From: Pseudomonadota bacterium
GTDB taxonomy: Bacteria > Pseudomonadota > Gammaproteobacteria > Steroidobacterales > Steroidobacteraceae
Direction of reading: 5' to 3'
Assembly (NCBI GenBank): GCA_023423065.1
Contig: JAFAGC010000060.1
Span: 7,861-71,860 of the forward strand
Length of the DNA: 64,000 nt
Shown one piece after another: positions 1 to 8,141 of this stretch. The stretch's first letter is position 1. Each line of letters begins with the position of its first letter. The notes under the pieces are model-generated. The model was not told the DNA's origin and ran no database searches. It saw only the letters and a list, made by a program, of their open reading frames with translations. The position numbers were made by a program, and so were the translations under genes.

Positions 1-1
1 G

Positions 2-781
2 CAGGTCGCCGCGCAACCGCCGCGCGCGGCGCGCGCGTGGCCGTGGCGCGCCATGGCCGCGACCTTGATCGCGGTCATGATCGGCGCCGGCTTACTGCTC
101 TACCCGGACCGTCGCGCGGACGTCGTCAGCGTGCAAGAGTACTCGACGCCCATCGGCCAGATCGACACTGTCACGCTGGCCGATGGCACTCGGGCGGTGC
201 TCGGTGGCGCGACGTCCATTCACGTTCGTTATGCGCGCGACGTTCGCCACGTGCAGCTTTCATCGGGCGAAGCGCTGTTTAGCGTCGCGAAGGATGCCGG
301 ACGGCCGTTCATCGTCGAGATGCCCAATGGCTCGGTGCGCGCGCTCGGCACGCAGTTCAACGTGCATCGCGGTCCCGACGGCGCGACGGTCACGGTGCTC
401 GAAGGTCTCGTGCGCGTCTCACCACCGGAATGGCGCGCGGGCGATTCCGTGGAGCTGGCCGCGGGAAAGCAGCTCTCTTTGCACACTGACGGAACCCTCG
501 GCCGCGTGCGCGCCGCGAATGGCAACGATGCCGGAAGCTGGCGCTCGGGGCGGCTGGTGTTCACGGAGCAGACGCTGCGAACGGTGGTGGCCGATCTCAA
601 TCGCTATTCACACCGTCCCGTCGTCGTCGCCGATCCGGCGCTCGAGGACATCCGCATCAGCGGGACCGCGAAGGTCGATCAGCTCGACGGCTGGCTCGAT
701 GCGCTGGGCACGATGCTCGATGCGCGACTGATTCGTGACGAGAACGGGGTGACTCTTGACTCGGCTGCTCGCGATCCCTAG
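2..781 (+). CDS. FecR-family anti-sigma factor/transducer, 5' truncated by window edge
   Basis: The frame is open to the first bases of the window, so the true start lies outside; the first ATG inside is at 53. A hydrophobic segment near residues 20-35 (LIAVMIGAGLLL) fits the single membrane span of FecR. The periplasmic part has the FecR core (TVTLADGTRAVL, GEALFSVAKD, VRALGTQFNV, VTVLEGLVRV), followed by a C-terminal STN/secretin-like lobe (VVADLNRYSHRPVVVADPAL). Family members relay a signal from a TonB-dependent receptor to an ECF sigma factor, whose gene would be expected just upstream. Neither the sigma factor nor a receptor is in view, since the next gene downstream is unrelated. The family call is firm; the inducing substrate is unknown. 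Confidence 0.9.
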   Translation, partial: QVAAQPPRAARAWPWRAMAATLIAVMIGAGLLLYPDRRADVVSVQEYSTPIGQIDTVTLADGTRAVLGGATSIHVRYARDVRHVQLSSGEALFSVAKDAGRPFIVEMPNGSVRALGTQFNVHRGPDGATVTVLEGLVRVSPPEWRAGDSVELAAGKQLSLHTDGTLGRVRAANGNDAGSWRSGRLVFTEQTLRTVVADLNRYSHRPVVVADPALEDIRISGTAKVDQLDGWLDALGTMLDARLIRDENGVTLDSAARDP

Positions 782-1022
782 TCCGCGCTGGTTCTCGATT
801 CGGGAACCAGAATACTAGTGCAGGTATTCACAACTTCAGCCCCTCGCTTTCGCGCTGCGGTTGCTGTATCTGAGCGAACGCGGCTGATTGTGCTCTCCGC
901 ACAGCGGCCTGGTGCGTGGAGAATTCCATGGGGCGCCACAGGAACTTCGGCCGATCAACCCCTGATTTCAACCACTTGCGCCCAACCTGTCGCACGTTGC
1001 GACGGGATACCGTCACTTCCCT

Positions 1023-1050
1023 TTGACTTTGTACGGCGCTGCCGTATAGC
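1023..1050 (+). promoter_or_regulatory. Promoter of the toxin-antitoxin pair, probably leaderless
   Basis: TTGACT at 1023-1028 and TATAGC at 1045-1050 are separated by 16 bases, a good sigma70-type match in a GC-rich context. The toxin ATG at 1057 lies only 6 bases after the -10 hexamer, where transcription would be expected to start, and there is no Shine-Dalgarno sequence. This suggests a leaderless transcript. Inferred from sequence only. Confidence 0.55.
1032..1046. promoter_or_regulatory. Palindromic operator (TACGGC-GCT-GCCGTA) in the promoter spacer
   Basis: A perfect 6-3-6 inverted repeat fills the spacer between the -35 and -10 hexamers of the toxin-antitoxin promoter. HigA/XRE-type antitoxins usually repress their own operon by binding such palindromes, so this is the likely autoregulatory operator. 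Confidence 0.55.
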
Positions 1051-1056
1051 CTACGA

Positions 1057-1368
1057 ATGCTCACTTTCATCGAAACGCGGCTGTTCACGCGTCTGGCCAA
1101 CGAACATCTGGGCGAGGATGGACTGCTGGCACTGCAAGTTCACCTGCTCGCTCAGCCCGAAATCGGAAAGGTGATACCGGGCTCTGGCGGCGTACGAAAG
1201 CTGCGATGGTCGATGCCTGGGCGAGGCAAGCGCGGCGGCTTGCGGGTGATTTATTTCCTTCGGCGAAATCACGCGGAAATCTGGTTGTTGACGCTTTACC
1301 CCAAGAACGTCTCAGACGACATTTCCACCTCGGTGCTCAGAAAGATCAAGGCATCAATCGATGACTAA
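1057..1368 (+). CDS. RelE/HigB-like type II toxin
   Basis: A 103-residue protein with the RelE-superfamily layout: an N-terminal helical part (LFTRLANEHLGEDGLLALQ) and the strand-rich core GRGKRGGLRVIYFL followed by EIWLLTLYPKN. The KRGG-hRVIY and LLTLYPKN motifs are typical of RelE/HigB toxins, which cleave mRNA, usually on the ribosome. It overlaps the downstream XRE antitoxin by 8 bases, in the toxin-first order used by HigBA pairs. The antitoxin partner and promoter operator support a working module. Whether this particular protein is active cannot be seen. Confidence 0.88.
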   Translation: MLTFIETRLFTRLANEHLGEDGLLALQVHLLAQPEIGKVIPGSGGVRKLRWSMPGRGKRGGLRVIYFLRRNHAEIWLLTLYPKNVSDDISTSVLRKIKASIDD

Positions 1369-1633
1369 GGCAAAACGAAACCTCGGCAAAGAGATCCTGG
1401 ACGGACTTCAGGAACTGCGCCGCGGCGAGCGCGGACGCGTCACGGTGATGCCGGACGTTGCGCAAATCCGCGAATCAACCGGGCTGTCACAGGCGCGTTT
1501 CGCTCAGTTGCTCGGAGTGTCGCCGCGAACGCTGCAGGATTGGGAACAAGGAAGGCGGGCGCCATCGGGCGCGGCGCGTACGCTGCTGCTGGTTGCCGCT
1601 CGAGATCCGAAGGCACTTCTGGCGGTTGCGTAG
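1361..1633 (+). CDS. XRE-family (HigA-like) antitoxin
   Basis: A 90-residue protein. Residues about 35-65 form a helix-turn-helix (STGLSQARFAQLLGVSPRTL followed by QDWEQGRRAPSG) of the Cro/CI type, as in HigA and NadS antitoxins. The N-terminal 30 residues (Lys/Arg/Glu-rich, LGKEILDGLQELRRGE) would be the toxin-neutralising segment. The ATG overlaps the last 8 bases of the toxin gene, implying translational coupling. It probably binds the palindrome at 1032-1046 and represses the operon. A 192-base gap with no recognisable feature follows. Confidence 0.9.
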   Translation: MTKAKRNLGKEILDGLQELRRGERGRVTVMPDVAQIRESTGLSQARFAQLLGVSPRTLQDWEQGRRAPSGAARTLLLVAARDPKALLAVA

Positions 1634-1825
1634 ATCGATCAAAGGCATTTGCGGTCGCACGCGGCCGATCGGATTCACGGCTGACATCGATGTCGATACG
1701 GAATAGGTGGCGGAAAACTCCTATTCGGATATCGCTCGAGATGAAACCTGTCACTTGAGTCGCTTCGCCTCGGCATATAGGGTGGACTCCCCGGCGCCCT
1801 TCACGCCGCAATCGAATCGAACAGA

Positions 1826-3052
1826 ATGAAAAACCGCTCCGTCCTCGCGCTCTGCGCTGCAGCGCTCGTTTCCACCATGCCCACATTCGCCGCGGACACC
1901 TTCACCGTCACGCTCGACGCTCCGGTCCATGGGAAATTCCAGATCAATCCTGCGTTGCCCGCGGACGGCAAATACCCCGCCGGCACCGTCGTCACGGTCA
2001 CCACGCAGCCCGACGCCGGCTACGCCTTCGATTCCGGCTACTACTCTGTTCCCGGCCGCTGGGGCGCGATGTACTACGAATCCATGACGCCGACCTTCAA
2101 GGTCACCGTCGACAAGGACATGCGCATCGGCGCCTCATTCGTCGAGAGATCCGCCGTCGACCACGTCGACGTCAAGCAGGACATCGTCTACGCCAAGCCC
2201 GGCGTAAAGACGCTCAAGTACGACGTGTTCACGCCGAAGGGTGCGAAGGCGCCGCTGCCCATCATCGTGATCATCCACGGCGGCGGCTGGGAAACGAACG
2301 ACGAGAACATCATGCGCGCCCTCGCGCGCGAGCTCACGCGCGGCGGCAAGTTCGTCGTGGCGAGCATCGACTATCGCTGGGCCGGCAAGGCGGACGGCGA
2401 CGCCACGCCCAACACGATGGCCAACCTCATCGAGGACGTGTTCGGCGCCGTCGCGCACATCCAGGAGCACGCGAAGGAATACGGCGGCGACCCGACGCGC
2501 ATCGTGCTCACCGGCGACAGCGCGGGTGGGCACCTCTCCGCGGCGGGTTCGCTGATGGTCGACAAGATCGGCGAGCGCGGCTTCGGCAAGGAGCCGGGTG
2601 TGTTCGAGTTCAAGCCGACCTATCTACCGAAGGGCAAGTCCGTCGCCGACGTGCGCAAGGAGATGCTCGCGGCGATCAAGGGCGCGGCGCCGAGTTACGG
2701 TGTGTTCGGTGGCCCGTTCCTCAATCACTACTCCGATAACCCGGCGGCGGACGATTCCTGGAAGGCCGCGATCTCGCCGCTACTCCACATCCCGCAAGCC
2801 TCCGAGCGCGCGGTGCCGCAGTACCTCACGCGCGGCACCAACGACATGCTGATCCGCGACGAAATGGTCAAGTCGTTCATGGACGCGCTGGTCAAAGCCG
2901 GCCAGCGCGTGCAGTACGTGCAGGTCGGCGGCGCGGGCCACGCGTTCTTCGACTGGAAGCCGGACGCGGCGACGAAGGCCACGTTCCAGCAGCTCGGCGT
3001 CTACTACGCGGCGGAGATGAAGGCGTTCTTCGAGTCGGTGGTTAGCCGCTGA
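1826..3052 (+). CDS. Secreted alpha/beta-hydrolase (esterase/lipase) with N-terminal repeat domain
   Basis: 408 residues. A Sec signal peptide is evident (KNRSVLALCAAALVSTMPTFA, cleavage near residue 23). Residues about 25-108 form a beta-rich domain of the 'bacterial repeat' type (YPAGTVVTVTTQPDAGYAFD, MRIGASFVE). The rest is an alpha/beta-hydrolase of the esterase/BD-FAE group: oxyanion motif HGGGW (His151), nucleophile elbow GDSAGG (Ser232), probable acid in GTNDMLIRD and catalytic His372 in GAGHAFFDW. It probably hydrolyses ester bonds in the periplasm or outside the cell. Substrate unknown. It stands alone, with its own upstream gap. Confidence 0.85.
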   Translation: MKNRSVLALCAAALVSTMPTFAADTFTVTLDAPVHGKFQINPALPADGKYPAGTVVTVTTQPDAGYAFDSGYYSVPGRWGAMYYESMTPTFKVTVDKDMRIGASFVERSAVDHVDVKQDIVYAKPGVKTLKYDVFTPKGAKAPLPIIVIIHGGGWETNDENIMRALARELTRGGKFVVASIDYRWAGKADGDATPNTMANLIEDVFGAVAHIQEHAKEYGGDPTRIVLTGDSAGGHLSAAGSLMVDKIGERGFGKEPGVFEFKPTYLPKGKSVADVRKEMLAAIKGAAPSYGVFGGPFLNHYSDNPAADDSWKAAISPLLHIPQASERAVPQYLTRGTNDMLIRDEMVKSFMDALVKAGQRVQYVQVGGAGHAFFDWKPDAATKATFQQLGVYYAAEMKAFFESVVSR

Positions 3053-3113
3053 GCGGCGACTCTATCTATAGGCCAGGCAGGCGGGCTCGGAAGGAGCCCA
3101 CCTACGAATCGGA

Positions 3114-3305
3114 TCAGCCGTGTTCCGGCCCCCGGAACGGCACATAGTTCGCGAACGAGGTCGGGCTCCACGCGGAATACGTCGGGGTCGGCGGCGGCCA
3201 GTCGGGACGCACGTCGGCCGGGCGCTCCTCGCGCTCTTCCCGCGCGAGTAAGGTCTCGTACGCAAGTCGTTGAATCTTCTGCCCTAGTCCTTCGGTTTTC
3301 CGCAT
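3114..3305 (-). CDS. Small hypothetical protein, 63 aa
   Basis: Not recognised. The longer open frame begins at 3452, but the ATG at 3305 is preceded by GAGGAGGG at 8-base spacing, so this start was chosen. The N-terminus (MRKTEGLGQKIQRLAYETLL) looks helical and amphipathic, followed by a charged AREEREERP stretch and a Pro/Trp/Tyr-rich tail (WPPPTPTYSAWSP). No signal peptide or membrane segment. It is divergent from the sugar dehydrogenase at 3482. The good ribosome binding site makes it likely to be real. Confidence 0.55.
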   Translation of the reverse strand: MRKTEGLGQKIQRLAYETLLAREEREERPADVRPDWPPPTPTYSAWSPTSFANYVPFRGPEHG

Positions 3306-3481
3306 GGCGGTGCCCTCCTCGTGCAATGGCGACACCATACCCCCATGGGCCGACTGTCGCCAGTCGGAGTCAATCTGAAAACTCTGTCGGTGTGTCGCGA
3401 CGTGTAAGAGTTTCCGTGGGGCCGACGCGCCGGGGCCTTCTGCTGACCGCAATCCAGTGCGTCGCCTAGTACTCTCGGCCC

Positions 3482-4528
3482 ATGCGCGCGCTCACGGTCC
3501 ATCCGAAGCTCCTCCAAAGCGCCCGCCTGGATGAGCTCGCCGACGTGCCCGGGGAGTCGACCGGCCTTCCGCTGAGCCCCGTGTGCGTGGGCATCTGCGG
3601 CACCGACGCCGAGATCCTGCGCGGAGACTACGGTTGGGCGCCGCCGGGCCACGAGCGTCTCGTCATCGGCCATGAGTGCGTCGCGCGCGTCGCGGAAAGC
3701 GCGGACGGATTCAAACGCGGCGAGCTGGTCGTTCCCATCGTGCGGCATCCGGACCCGCTGCCCTGCGCCGCGTGCGCGGCCGGCGAATGGGACATGTGCC
3801 GCAATGGGCAATACACCGAACACGGCATCAAGGAACTCGACGGCTTCTGCGCCGAACGCATTCGGGTGTCGCCGGACTTCCTCGTGCGTGTGCCGCCCTC
3901 GCTCGGCGCGCACGCGGTGCTCGTGGAACCGGCGTCGGTCGTCGCGAAGGCCTGGCAGCACATCGAGCGGATCGGCCGGCGCGCGTACTGGGCGCCGAAG
4001 CGAGTGCTCGTCACCGGCGCGGGCCCCGTGGGCCTGCTCGCCGCCTTGTTAGGCCGGCAGCGTGGACTCGACGTGACGGTGTTCGATCGCGCGACGGAAG
4101 GACCCAAGCCGCGCCTGGTGCGCGCGCTCGGCGCGGAATACCGCACCGGCAAGCTCGACTCGCTGCTTTCCGACTCGCTGCCGGACATCGTCATCGAGTG
4201 CACGGGTGCGTCGTCCGTGATCGTCGACGTCGTCGGGAACAACGCGAGCGCGGCGATCACCTGTCTCGTGGGCATCTCGGGATCGGAGCTGTCGATCCCG
4301 ATCGACGTGGGCGCGCTCAATCGTTCCATCGTGCTCGAGAACGACGTGATATTCGGCACGGTCAATGCGAACCGCCGCCACTTCGAGCTCGCGGCGCAGG
4401 CGCTCGCGCAGGCGGATCCGGCCTGGCTCGATTCCCTCATCACGCGGCGCGTGCCGCTGGATAGATGGCAGGACGCGTTCGCGCGCCGCGACGACGACGT
4501 CAAGGTGTTGCTCCAGGTGGCCGAGTGA
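3482..4528 (+). CDS. Zinc-dependent glucose 1-dehydrogenase-like MDR enzyme
   Basis: 348 residues of the medium-chain dehydrogenase family, closest in pattern to archaeal-type glucose dehydrogenases. The catalytic zinc ligands are in GICGTD (Cys about 39) and IGHE, with a structural-zinc-like cysteine cluster CAACAAGEWDMC. The conserved LVEPASVVAKAW glutamate segment is present, followed by the nucleotide-binding GAGPVGLLAALL. The expected reaction is NAD(P)-linked oxidation of glucose or another aldose to the lactone. The stop codon overlaps the GTG start of the GH15 gene (GTGA), so both are co-translated; a hydrolase releasing glucose followed by its oxidation is a sensible pair. Sugar specificity is inferred. 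Confidence 0.8.
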   Translation: MRALTVHPKLLQSARLDELADVPGESTGLPLSPVCVGICGTDAEILRGDYGWAPPGHERLVIGHECVARVAESADGFKRGELVVPIVRHPDPLPCAACAAGEWDMCRNGQYTEHGIKELDGFCAERIRVSPDFLVRVPPSLGAHAVLVEPASVVAKAWQHIERIGRRAYWAPKRVLVTGAGPVGLLAALLGRQRGLDVTVFDRATEGPKPRLVRALGAEYRTGKLDSLLSDSLPDIVIECTGASSVIVDVVGNNASAAITCLVGISGSELSIPIDVGALNRSIVLENDVIFGTVNANRRHFELAAQALAQADPAWLDSLITRRVPLDRWQDAFARRDDDVKVLLQVAE

Positions 4529-6351
4529 GCCGTCCGATCGAGGACTACGCCATCGTGGGCGACGGCGAAACCTGCGCGCTCATCGCGCGCGACGGTTCGG
4601 TGGACTGGATGTGCTGGCCAAGATTCGATTCGCCCGCGTGTTTCGCGGCGTTGCTCGGCACGCGCGATCACGGGCACTGGTCGCTCGCGCCTGAAGGCGA
4701 ACACCAATCCACCCGGCGCTACCGGCCGGACACACTGATCCTCGAGACCACGTTCACCACGTCCGAAGGCGAAGTCACGATCACCGACTTCATGCCGCCG
4801 CGCGGCGAATGCTCGGACCTCGTGCGGATCGTGCACGGCGTGCGTGGGAACGTCGCGATGTGCATGGATCTCGTGATCCGCATGGACTACGGCTCGATCA
4901 TGCCGTGGGTCACGCAACAGCGCGCCGGCGAGGACGGACGCACGCTGAACGAGCTGAACGCGATCGCGGGGCCGGATCGGCTGACGCTGCGCACGACGGT
5001 CGCCATGCACGGCGAGAATCACCGCACCGTCGCGGCGTTCAAGGTTAAGGCCGGCGAGTCGGTGAAGTTCGTGCTCATCTGGTCGCCGTCTCATCACCCC
5101 GTGCCGGGCCTGATCGACGTCGACGACGCACTGGCTCACACCGAATCGTTCTGGCGCGACTGGGCCAAGCGATGCACCTATCACGGCAGCCGCTGGTGGG
5201 ACCCGGTCGTTCGATCGCTGATCACGCTCAAGGCGCTCATCTACGAACCCACGGGCGGCATCGTCGCGGCGCCGACGACCTCGCTGCCCGAGCGCCTCGG
5301 CGGCGAGCGCAACTGGGACTACCGCTACTGCTGGCTGCGCGACGCGACGTTCACGCTGCTCGCGCTCATGGACGCGGGTTACGTCGAGGAGGCCCGGCGC
5401 TGGCGCGAATGGCTGGTGCGCGCACTGGCGGGCGCGCCCGCGCAGGCGCAGATCATGTACGGCATCCGCGGTGAGCGGCGGTTGACTGAATTGGAGGTCG
5501 GCTGGCTGCCCGGCTACGCGAACTCGAAGCCGGTGCGCATCGGCAACGCGGCCTATCTACAGCTCCAGCTCGACATCTACGGCGAGGTCGCGGACGCGCT
5601 GCACCACGCGAGGCTCGGCGGCATCGACTCGATGGACGCGGCCTGGGCGGTGCAGCGCACGCTGACGCAGCACCTGGAAAAGATCTGGACGGAGAAGGAC
5701 GAAGGCATCTGGGAAGTACGCGGCCCGCGCCGGCATTTCACGCACTCGAAGGTGATGGCGTGGGTGGCGGTGGATCGCGCGATCATCGCGGCGGAGAAGT
5801 TCGGCCTCCCCGGCCCCGTCGGGCATTGGCGCACATTGCGCGCGCGGATACACAAAGATGTGTGCGATCGCGGCTACGATCGCAAACGCAACACTTTCAC
5901 GCAGTACTACGGCGGCAAGGCGCTCGATGCGAGCCTGCTGATGATCCCGCTCGTCGGGTTTCTACCGCCGCACGATCCGCGCGTGCGTGGCACGGTCGAG
6001 GCGATCGGCCGCGAGCTCATGCAGGACGGCTTCATCCTGCGGTACCACACCACGCAGGTCGATGACGGACTCTCCGGCCGCGAAGGTGCGTTCCTGCCGT
6101 GCAGCTTCTGGTACGCGGACAATCTCGCGCTGCTCGGGCGCGAGGAGGAAGCCGTGGAGATCTTCGAGCGTCTGCTCACCTGCCGTAACGATGTGGGACT
6201 GCTCGCCGAGGAATACGATCCGCGCGCGCGGAGGCAGCTCGGCAATTTTCCGCAGGCGTTCTCACACGTGGCGCTGATCGGCAGTGCGTACAACCTCGAG
6301 CGGGCGGAGGAGACGAAGCCGGCGCAACAACGGGCTGCGCAGGCGCAGTGA
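4525..6351 (+). CDS. Glycoside hydrolase family 15 (glucoamylase/trehalase type)
   Basis: The GTG at 4525 overlaps the preceding stop (GTGA) and opens exactly at the conserved GH15 N-terminus (RPIEDYAIVGDGETCALIAR, then DGSVDWMCWPRFDSP); a frame extension to 4465 is not needed. 608 residues, usual for bacterial GH15. Landmarks: PERLGGERNWDYRYCWLRDA in the (alpha/alpha)6 barrel, LLAEEYDPRARRQLGNFPQA near the C-terminus carrying the second acidic catalytic residue, then FSHVALI. These enzymes release glucose from alpha-glucans or trehalose by inversion. There is no signal peptide, so it is cytoplasmic. Glucoamylase and trehalase activity cannot be told apart from sequence alone. Confidence 0.9.
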   Translation: MSRPIEDYAIVGDGETCALIARDGSVDWMCWPRFDSPACFAALLGTRDHGHWSLAPEGEHQSTRRYRPDTLILETTFTTSEGEVTITDFMPPRGECSDLVRIVHGVRGNVAMCMDLVIRMDYGSIMPWVTQQRAGEDGRTLNELNAIAGPDRLTLRTTVAMHGENHRTVAAFKVKAGESVKFVLIWSPSHHPVPGLIDVDDALAHTESFWRDWAKRCTYHGSRWWDPVVRSLITLKALIYEPTGGIVAAPTTSLPERLGGERNWDYRYCWLRDATFTLLALMDAGYVEEARRWREWLVRALAGAPAQAQIMYGIRGERRLTELEVGWLPGYANSKPVRIGNAAYLQLQLDIYGEVADALHHARLGGIDSMDAAWAVQRTLTQHLEKIWTEKDEGIWEVRGPRRHFTHSKVMAWVAVDRAIIAAEKFGLPGPVGHWRTLRARIHKDVCDRGYDRKRNTFTQYYGGKALDASLLMIPLVGFLPPHDPRVRGTVEAIGRELMQDGFILRYHTTQVDDGLSGREGAFLPCSFWYADNLALLGREEEAVEIFERLLTCRNDVGLLAEEYDPRARRQLGNFPQAFSHVALIGSAYNLERAEETKPAQQRAAQAQ

Positions 6352-6504
6352 ACAGGGCCAGCCGTCGAACTCCCTTGAATACGAATTTTTCCTTACATAG
6401 CGCAGTTTTGCGTGCCACAGCGTCGTGCGGTCTCGCGATACCATGATTCGAGCGGCCAGCCTTTTCGCTTGGCGCGAATACTCGAGAGGTGTAGCGTGCA
6501 GGGC

Positions 6505-6732
6505 ATGTCAGGCTCCATGAAGAAGCTCGGGATAGATCGACTGAATGTCGAGCAACGCCTGTCTTTGATGGATGAGATCTGGGAAAGCCTCGAAGAGTCG
6601 TCGCTTCCGCTGAGTGACGCGCAACGAGTCGAACTCGAGCATCGCATCGCGGATCATCAAACCAATCCCCAGGATGTCGTGAGTCTTGAGGAAGTAAGGA
6701 CCAAAGTGCTGCCGCCTCGCGGCAGCAAATGA
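6505..6732 (+). CDS. Addiction-module antitoxin-like protein, apparently without a toxin
   Basis: About 75 residues; ATG at 6505 or 6517 (the latter has an AGG six bases upstream). The pattern LNVEQRLSLMDEIWESLEES, then LPLSDAQRVELEHRIADH and a C-terminal VVSLEEVRTKVLP matches the putative addiction-module component family (TIGR02574/PF09720-type unstable antitoxins), normally followed at once by a RelE/ParE toxin. Here an ATG overlaps the stop (6729), but that frame ends after 16 codons and the aldolase terminator follows. It is either a solitary antitoxin or the remnant of a pair. Confidence 0.7.
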   Translation: MSGSMKKLGIDRLNVEQRLSLMDEIWESLEESSLPLSDAQRVELEHRIADHQTNPQDVVSLEEVRTKVLPPRGSK

Positions 6733-6779
6733 CACGTTCAGCGCGCCGCGATCCGTCGGCTTGGCGCAGCCGCAAGTAG
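6729..6779 (+). pseudogene. 16-codon stub where a partner toxin would be expected
   Basis: An ATG overlaps the antitoxin stop codon (ATGA), the usual coupling for these modules, but the frame reads only 16 residues (starting MTRSARRDPSAW) before TAG. No RelE-like sequence follows in any frame. It may be the remains of a lost toxin start, or chance. Confidence 0.25.
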
Positions 6780-6795
6780 CGGGCTCCCGATGAAC

Positions 6796-6827
6796 AAAAA
6801 AGCCCCGGTGACTTTCGCCACCGGGGC
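6796..6827 (-). terminator. Rho-independent terminator of the aldolase gene
   Basis: On the minus strand, 28 bases after the aldolase stop, a perfect 9-bp stem (GCCCCGGTG with CACCGGGGC, 6802-6810 and 6819-6827) is followed by six T residues. Confidence 0.9.
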
Positions 6828-6854
6828 CTTCGTTATCAACTCTTCGTCCGACGA

Positions 6855-7748
6855 TCAGGTCTTCGACGCGTCGTAGATGCTCTGGATCGCGGCATCCAGC
6901 TGCTTGTTGAACTCCGCATCGCTCTGCTGCGCGGTCAAACCTTCCGACAGCGCGCGCGAGAAGCTCGCGATCATGCCGTTCTGGCGCGCGAGGCGCTTGT
7001 TCGACTCATCGCGCGAATAACCGCCCGACAGCGCGACGACCTTCAGCACGCGCGGATGCTTGATCAGCTCCGTGTAGAAGTTGTCGACTTCCGGAATCGT
7101 GAGCTTGAGCATCACCTGCTGGTTGGCCGGCAGTTTGTCGAGCTCGGCGAGGATTTCCTGCTTGAGCACGGCTTCCGAACCCTTCTTGTCCGGGTTCTTG
7201 ATGTCCACTTCCGGCTCGACGATCGGCACGAGGCCCTTGGCGAGCACCTGGCGCGCGACTTCGAACTGCTGCTTCACGGCGGCCTTGATGCCGGCCGCGT
7301 TGTTCTGCTTGATGACCGAGCGTTCCTTGGTGCCGAAGATGCCCTTGGACTTCGCCTTGTCGAGTAGTTTGTCGAGGTCCGGCATCGGCTTCATGAGCTG
7401 CACGCCGTCCTTCTCGTCGGCCAGGCCCTTGTCGATCTTGAGGAACGGGACGACCTTCTTCGTGTTCCACAGGTAGTCAGCCGCGGGCTTGCCGCCGAAG
7501 TCGCGATCCATCGTCGCTTCGAACAGGATCGCGCCGACGATGCGCTCGCCGGTGAACACCGGGCTGGTCACGATGCGCGTACGCATCTGGTGCACGAGAT
7601 CCATCATCTGCTGCTCGCCCGAGTAGGTGTTCTCCTCGATGCCGTAGAGCTTGAGCGCCTTCGGCGTGCTGCCGCCGCTCTGGTCCAGCGCTGCGATGAA
7701 TCCTGGCTGGTTGCGGATCTTGGCTGCCTGTTGCTCGAAATTGCTCAT
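6855..7748 (-). CDS. fda: Fructose-bisphosphate aldolase, class I
   Basis: 297 residues from the ATG at 7748, which has AAGGA at good spacing; the open frame runs to 7862 but has no site there. The pattern is that of the short bacterial class I aldolases known from staphylococci: GFIAALDQSGGSTPKALK, MRTRIVTSPVF, LFEATMDR, VPFLKIDKGL (Schiff-base lysine region), IVEPEVDI, MLKLTIPE, VVALSGGYSR, IASFSRALSEGL and the end SIYDAS. It cleaves fructose-1,6-bisphosphate to two triose phosphates without metal, in the cytosol. It is monocistronic, closed by the terminator at 6796. Which lysine forms the imine is from family knowledge. Confidence 0.95.
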   Translation of the reverse strand: MSNFEQQAAKIRNQPGFIAALDQSGGSTPKALKLYGIEENTYSGEQQMMDLVHQMRTRIVTSPVFTGERIVGAILFEATMDRDFGGKPAADYLWNTKKVVPFLKIDKGLADEKDGVQLMKPMPDLDKLLDKAKSKGIFGTKERSVIKQNNAAGIKAAVKQQFEVARQVLAKGLVPIVEPEVDIKNPDKKGSEAVLKQEILAELDKLPANQQVMLKLTIPEVDNFYTELIKHPRVLKVVALSGGYSRDESNKRLARQNGMIASFSRALSEGLTAQQSDAEFNKQLDAAIQSIYDASKT

Positions 7749-7878
7749 TGAAATCGTCCTTTGGGGGTGGCTTACGTAATTTTTGGAGGCGGGCATGGTA
7801 AGGGGGTCCCCGGGCGGGGGCAACAAGGGCGCGACATGTCCGCCATGTCCACGGCGGGACAATGCAATGTCTGTAAAG

Positions 7879-8106
7879 TCAATGGGTTATGCGGGGCGGG
7901 CGACGGCGGGCGGAAGGCGCACCCAGGCTGGCACGCAGCGCGACGGCCATGGCGGCCTCGCCCCTCAGCAGCGATTTCCATCCGATCTCGATCCCCTTCC
8001 GTCGGCCCTTCTTCGTGAGCTTGAACCCGTCGGGGTCGACGGTGAGCACGAACGCGTCCTTGCCTACCTTCAGTTCCCGCTTGAGGGGCTTGTCGAGCCG
8101 GGTCAT
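7879..8106 (-). CDS. Conserved small hypothetical protein, 75 aa
   Basis: Function not recognised. ATG at 8106 follows AAGGAG at 7-base spacing. The N-terminal half (LKRELKVGKDAFVLTVDPDG, FKLTKKGRRKGIEIGWKSLL) looks like a small beta-rich fold with a basic patch, then a short helix (GEAAMAVALRASL) and a basic tail. No signal peptide or membrane span. It is divergent from the AraC regulator, with 35 bases between the two starts, so the two may share a control region. Confidence 0.65.
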   Translation of the reverse strand: MTRLDKPLKRELKVGKDAFVLTVDPDGFKLTKKGRRKGIEIGWKSLLRGEAAMAVALRASLGAPSARRRPPRITH

Positions 8107-8141
8107 GGCTTCACTCCTTCAGTAGCCATACTCTCCCCGCC

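Noticed and set aside
3628..5184. 518-codon open frame antisense to the dehydrogenase and GH15 genes
   Set aside because: Crosses two well-identified genes and is Arg/Ser/Thr-rich low-complexity shadow sequence.
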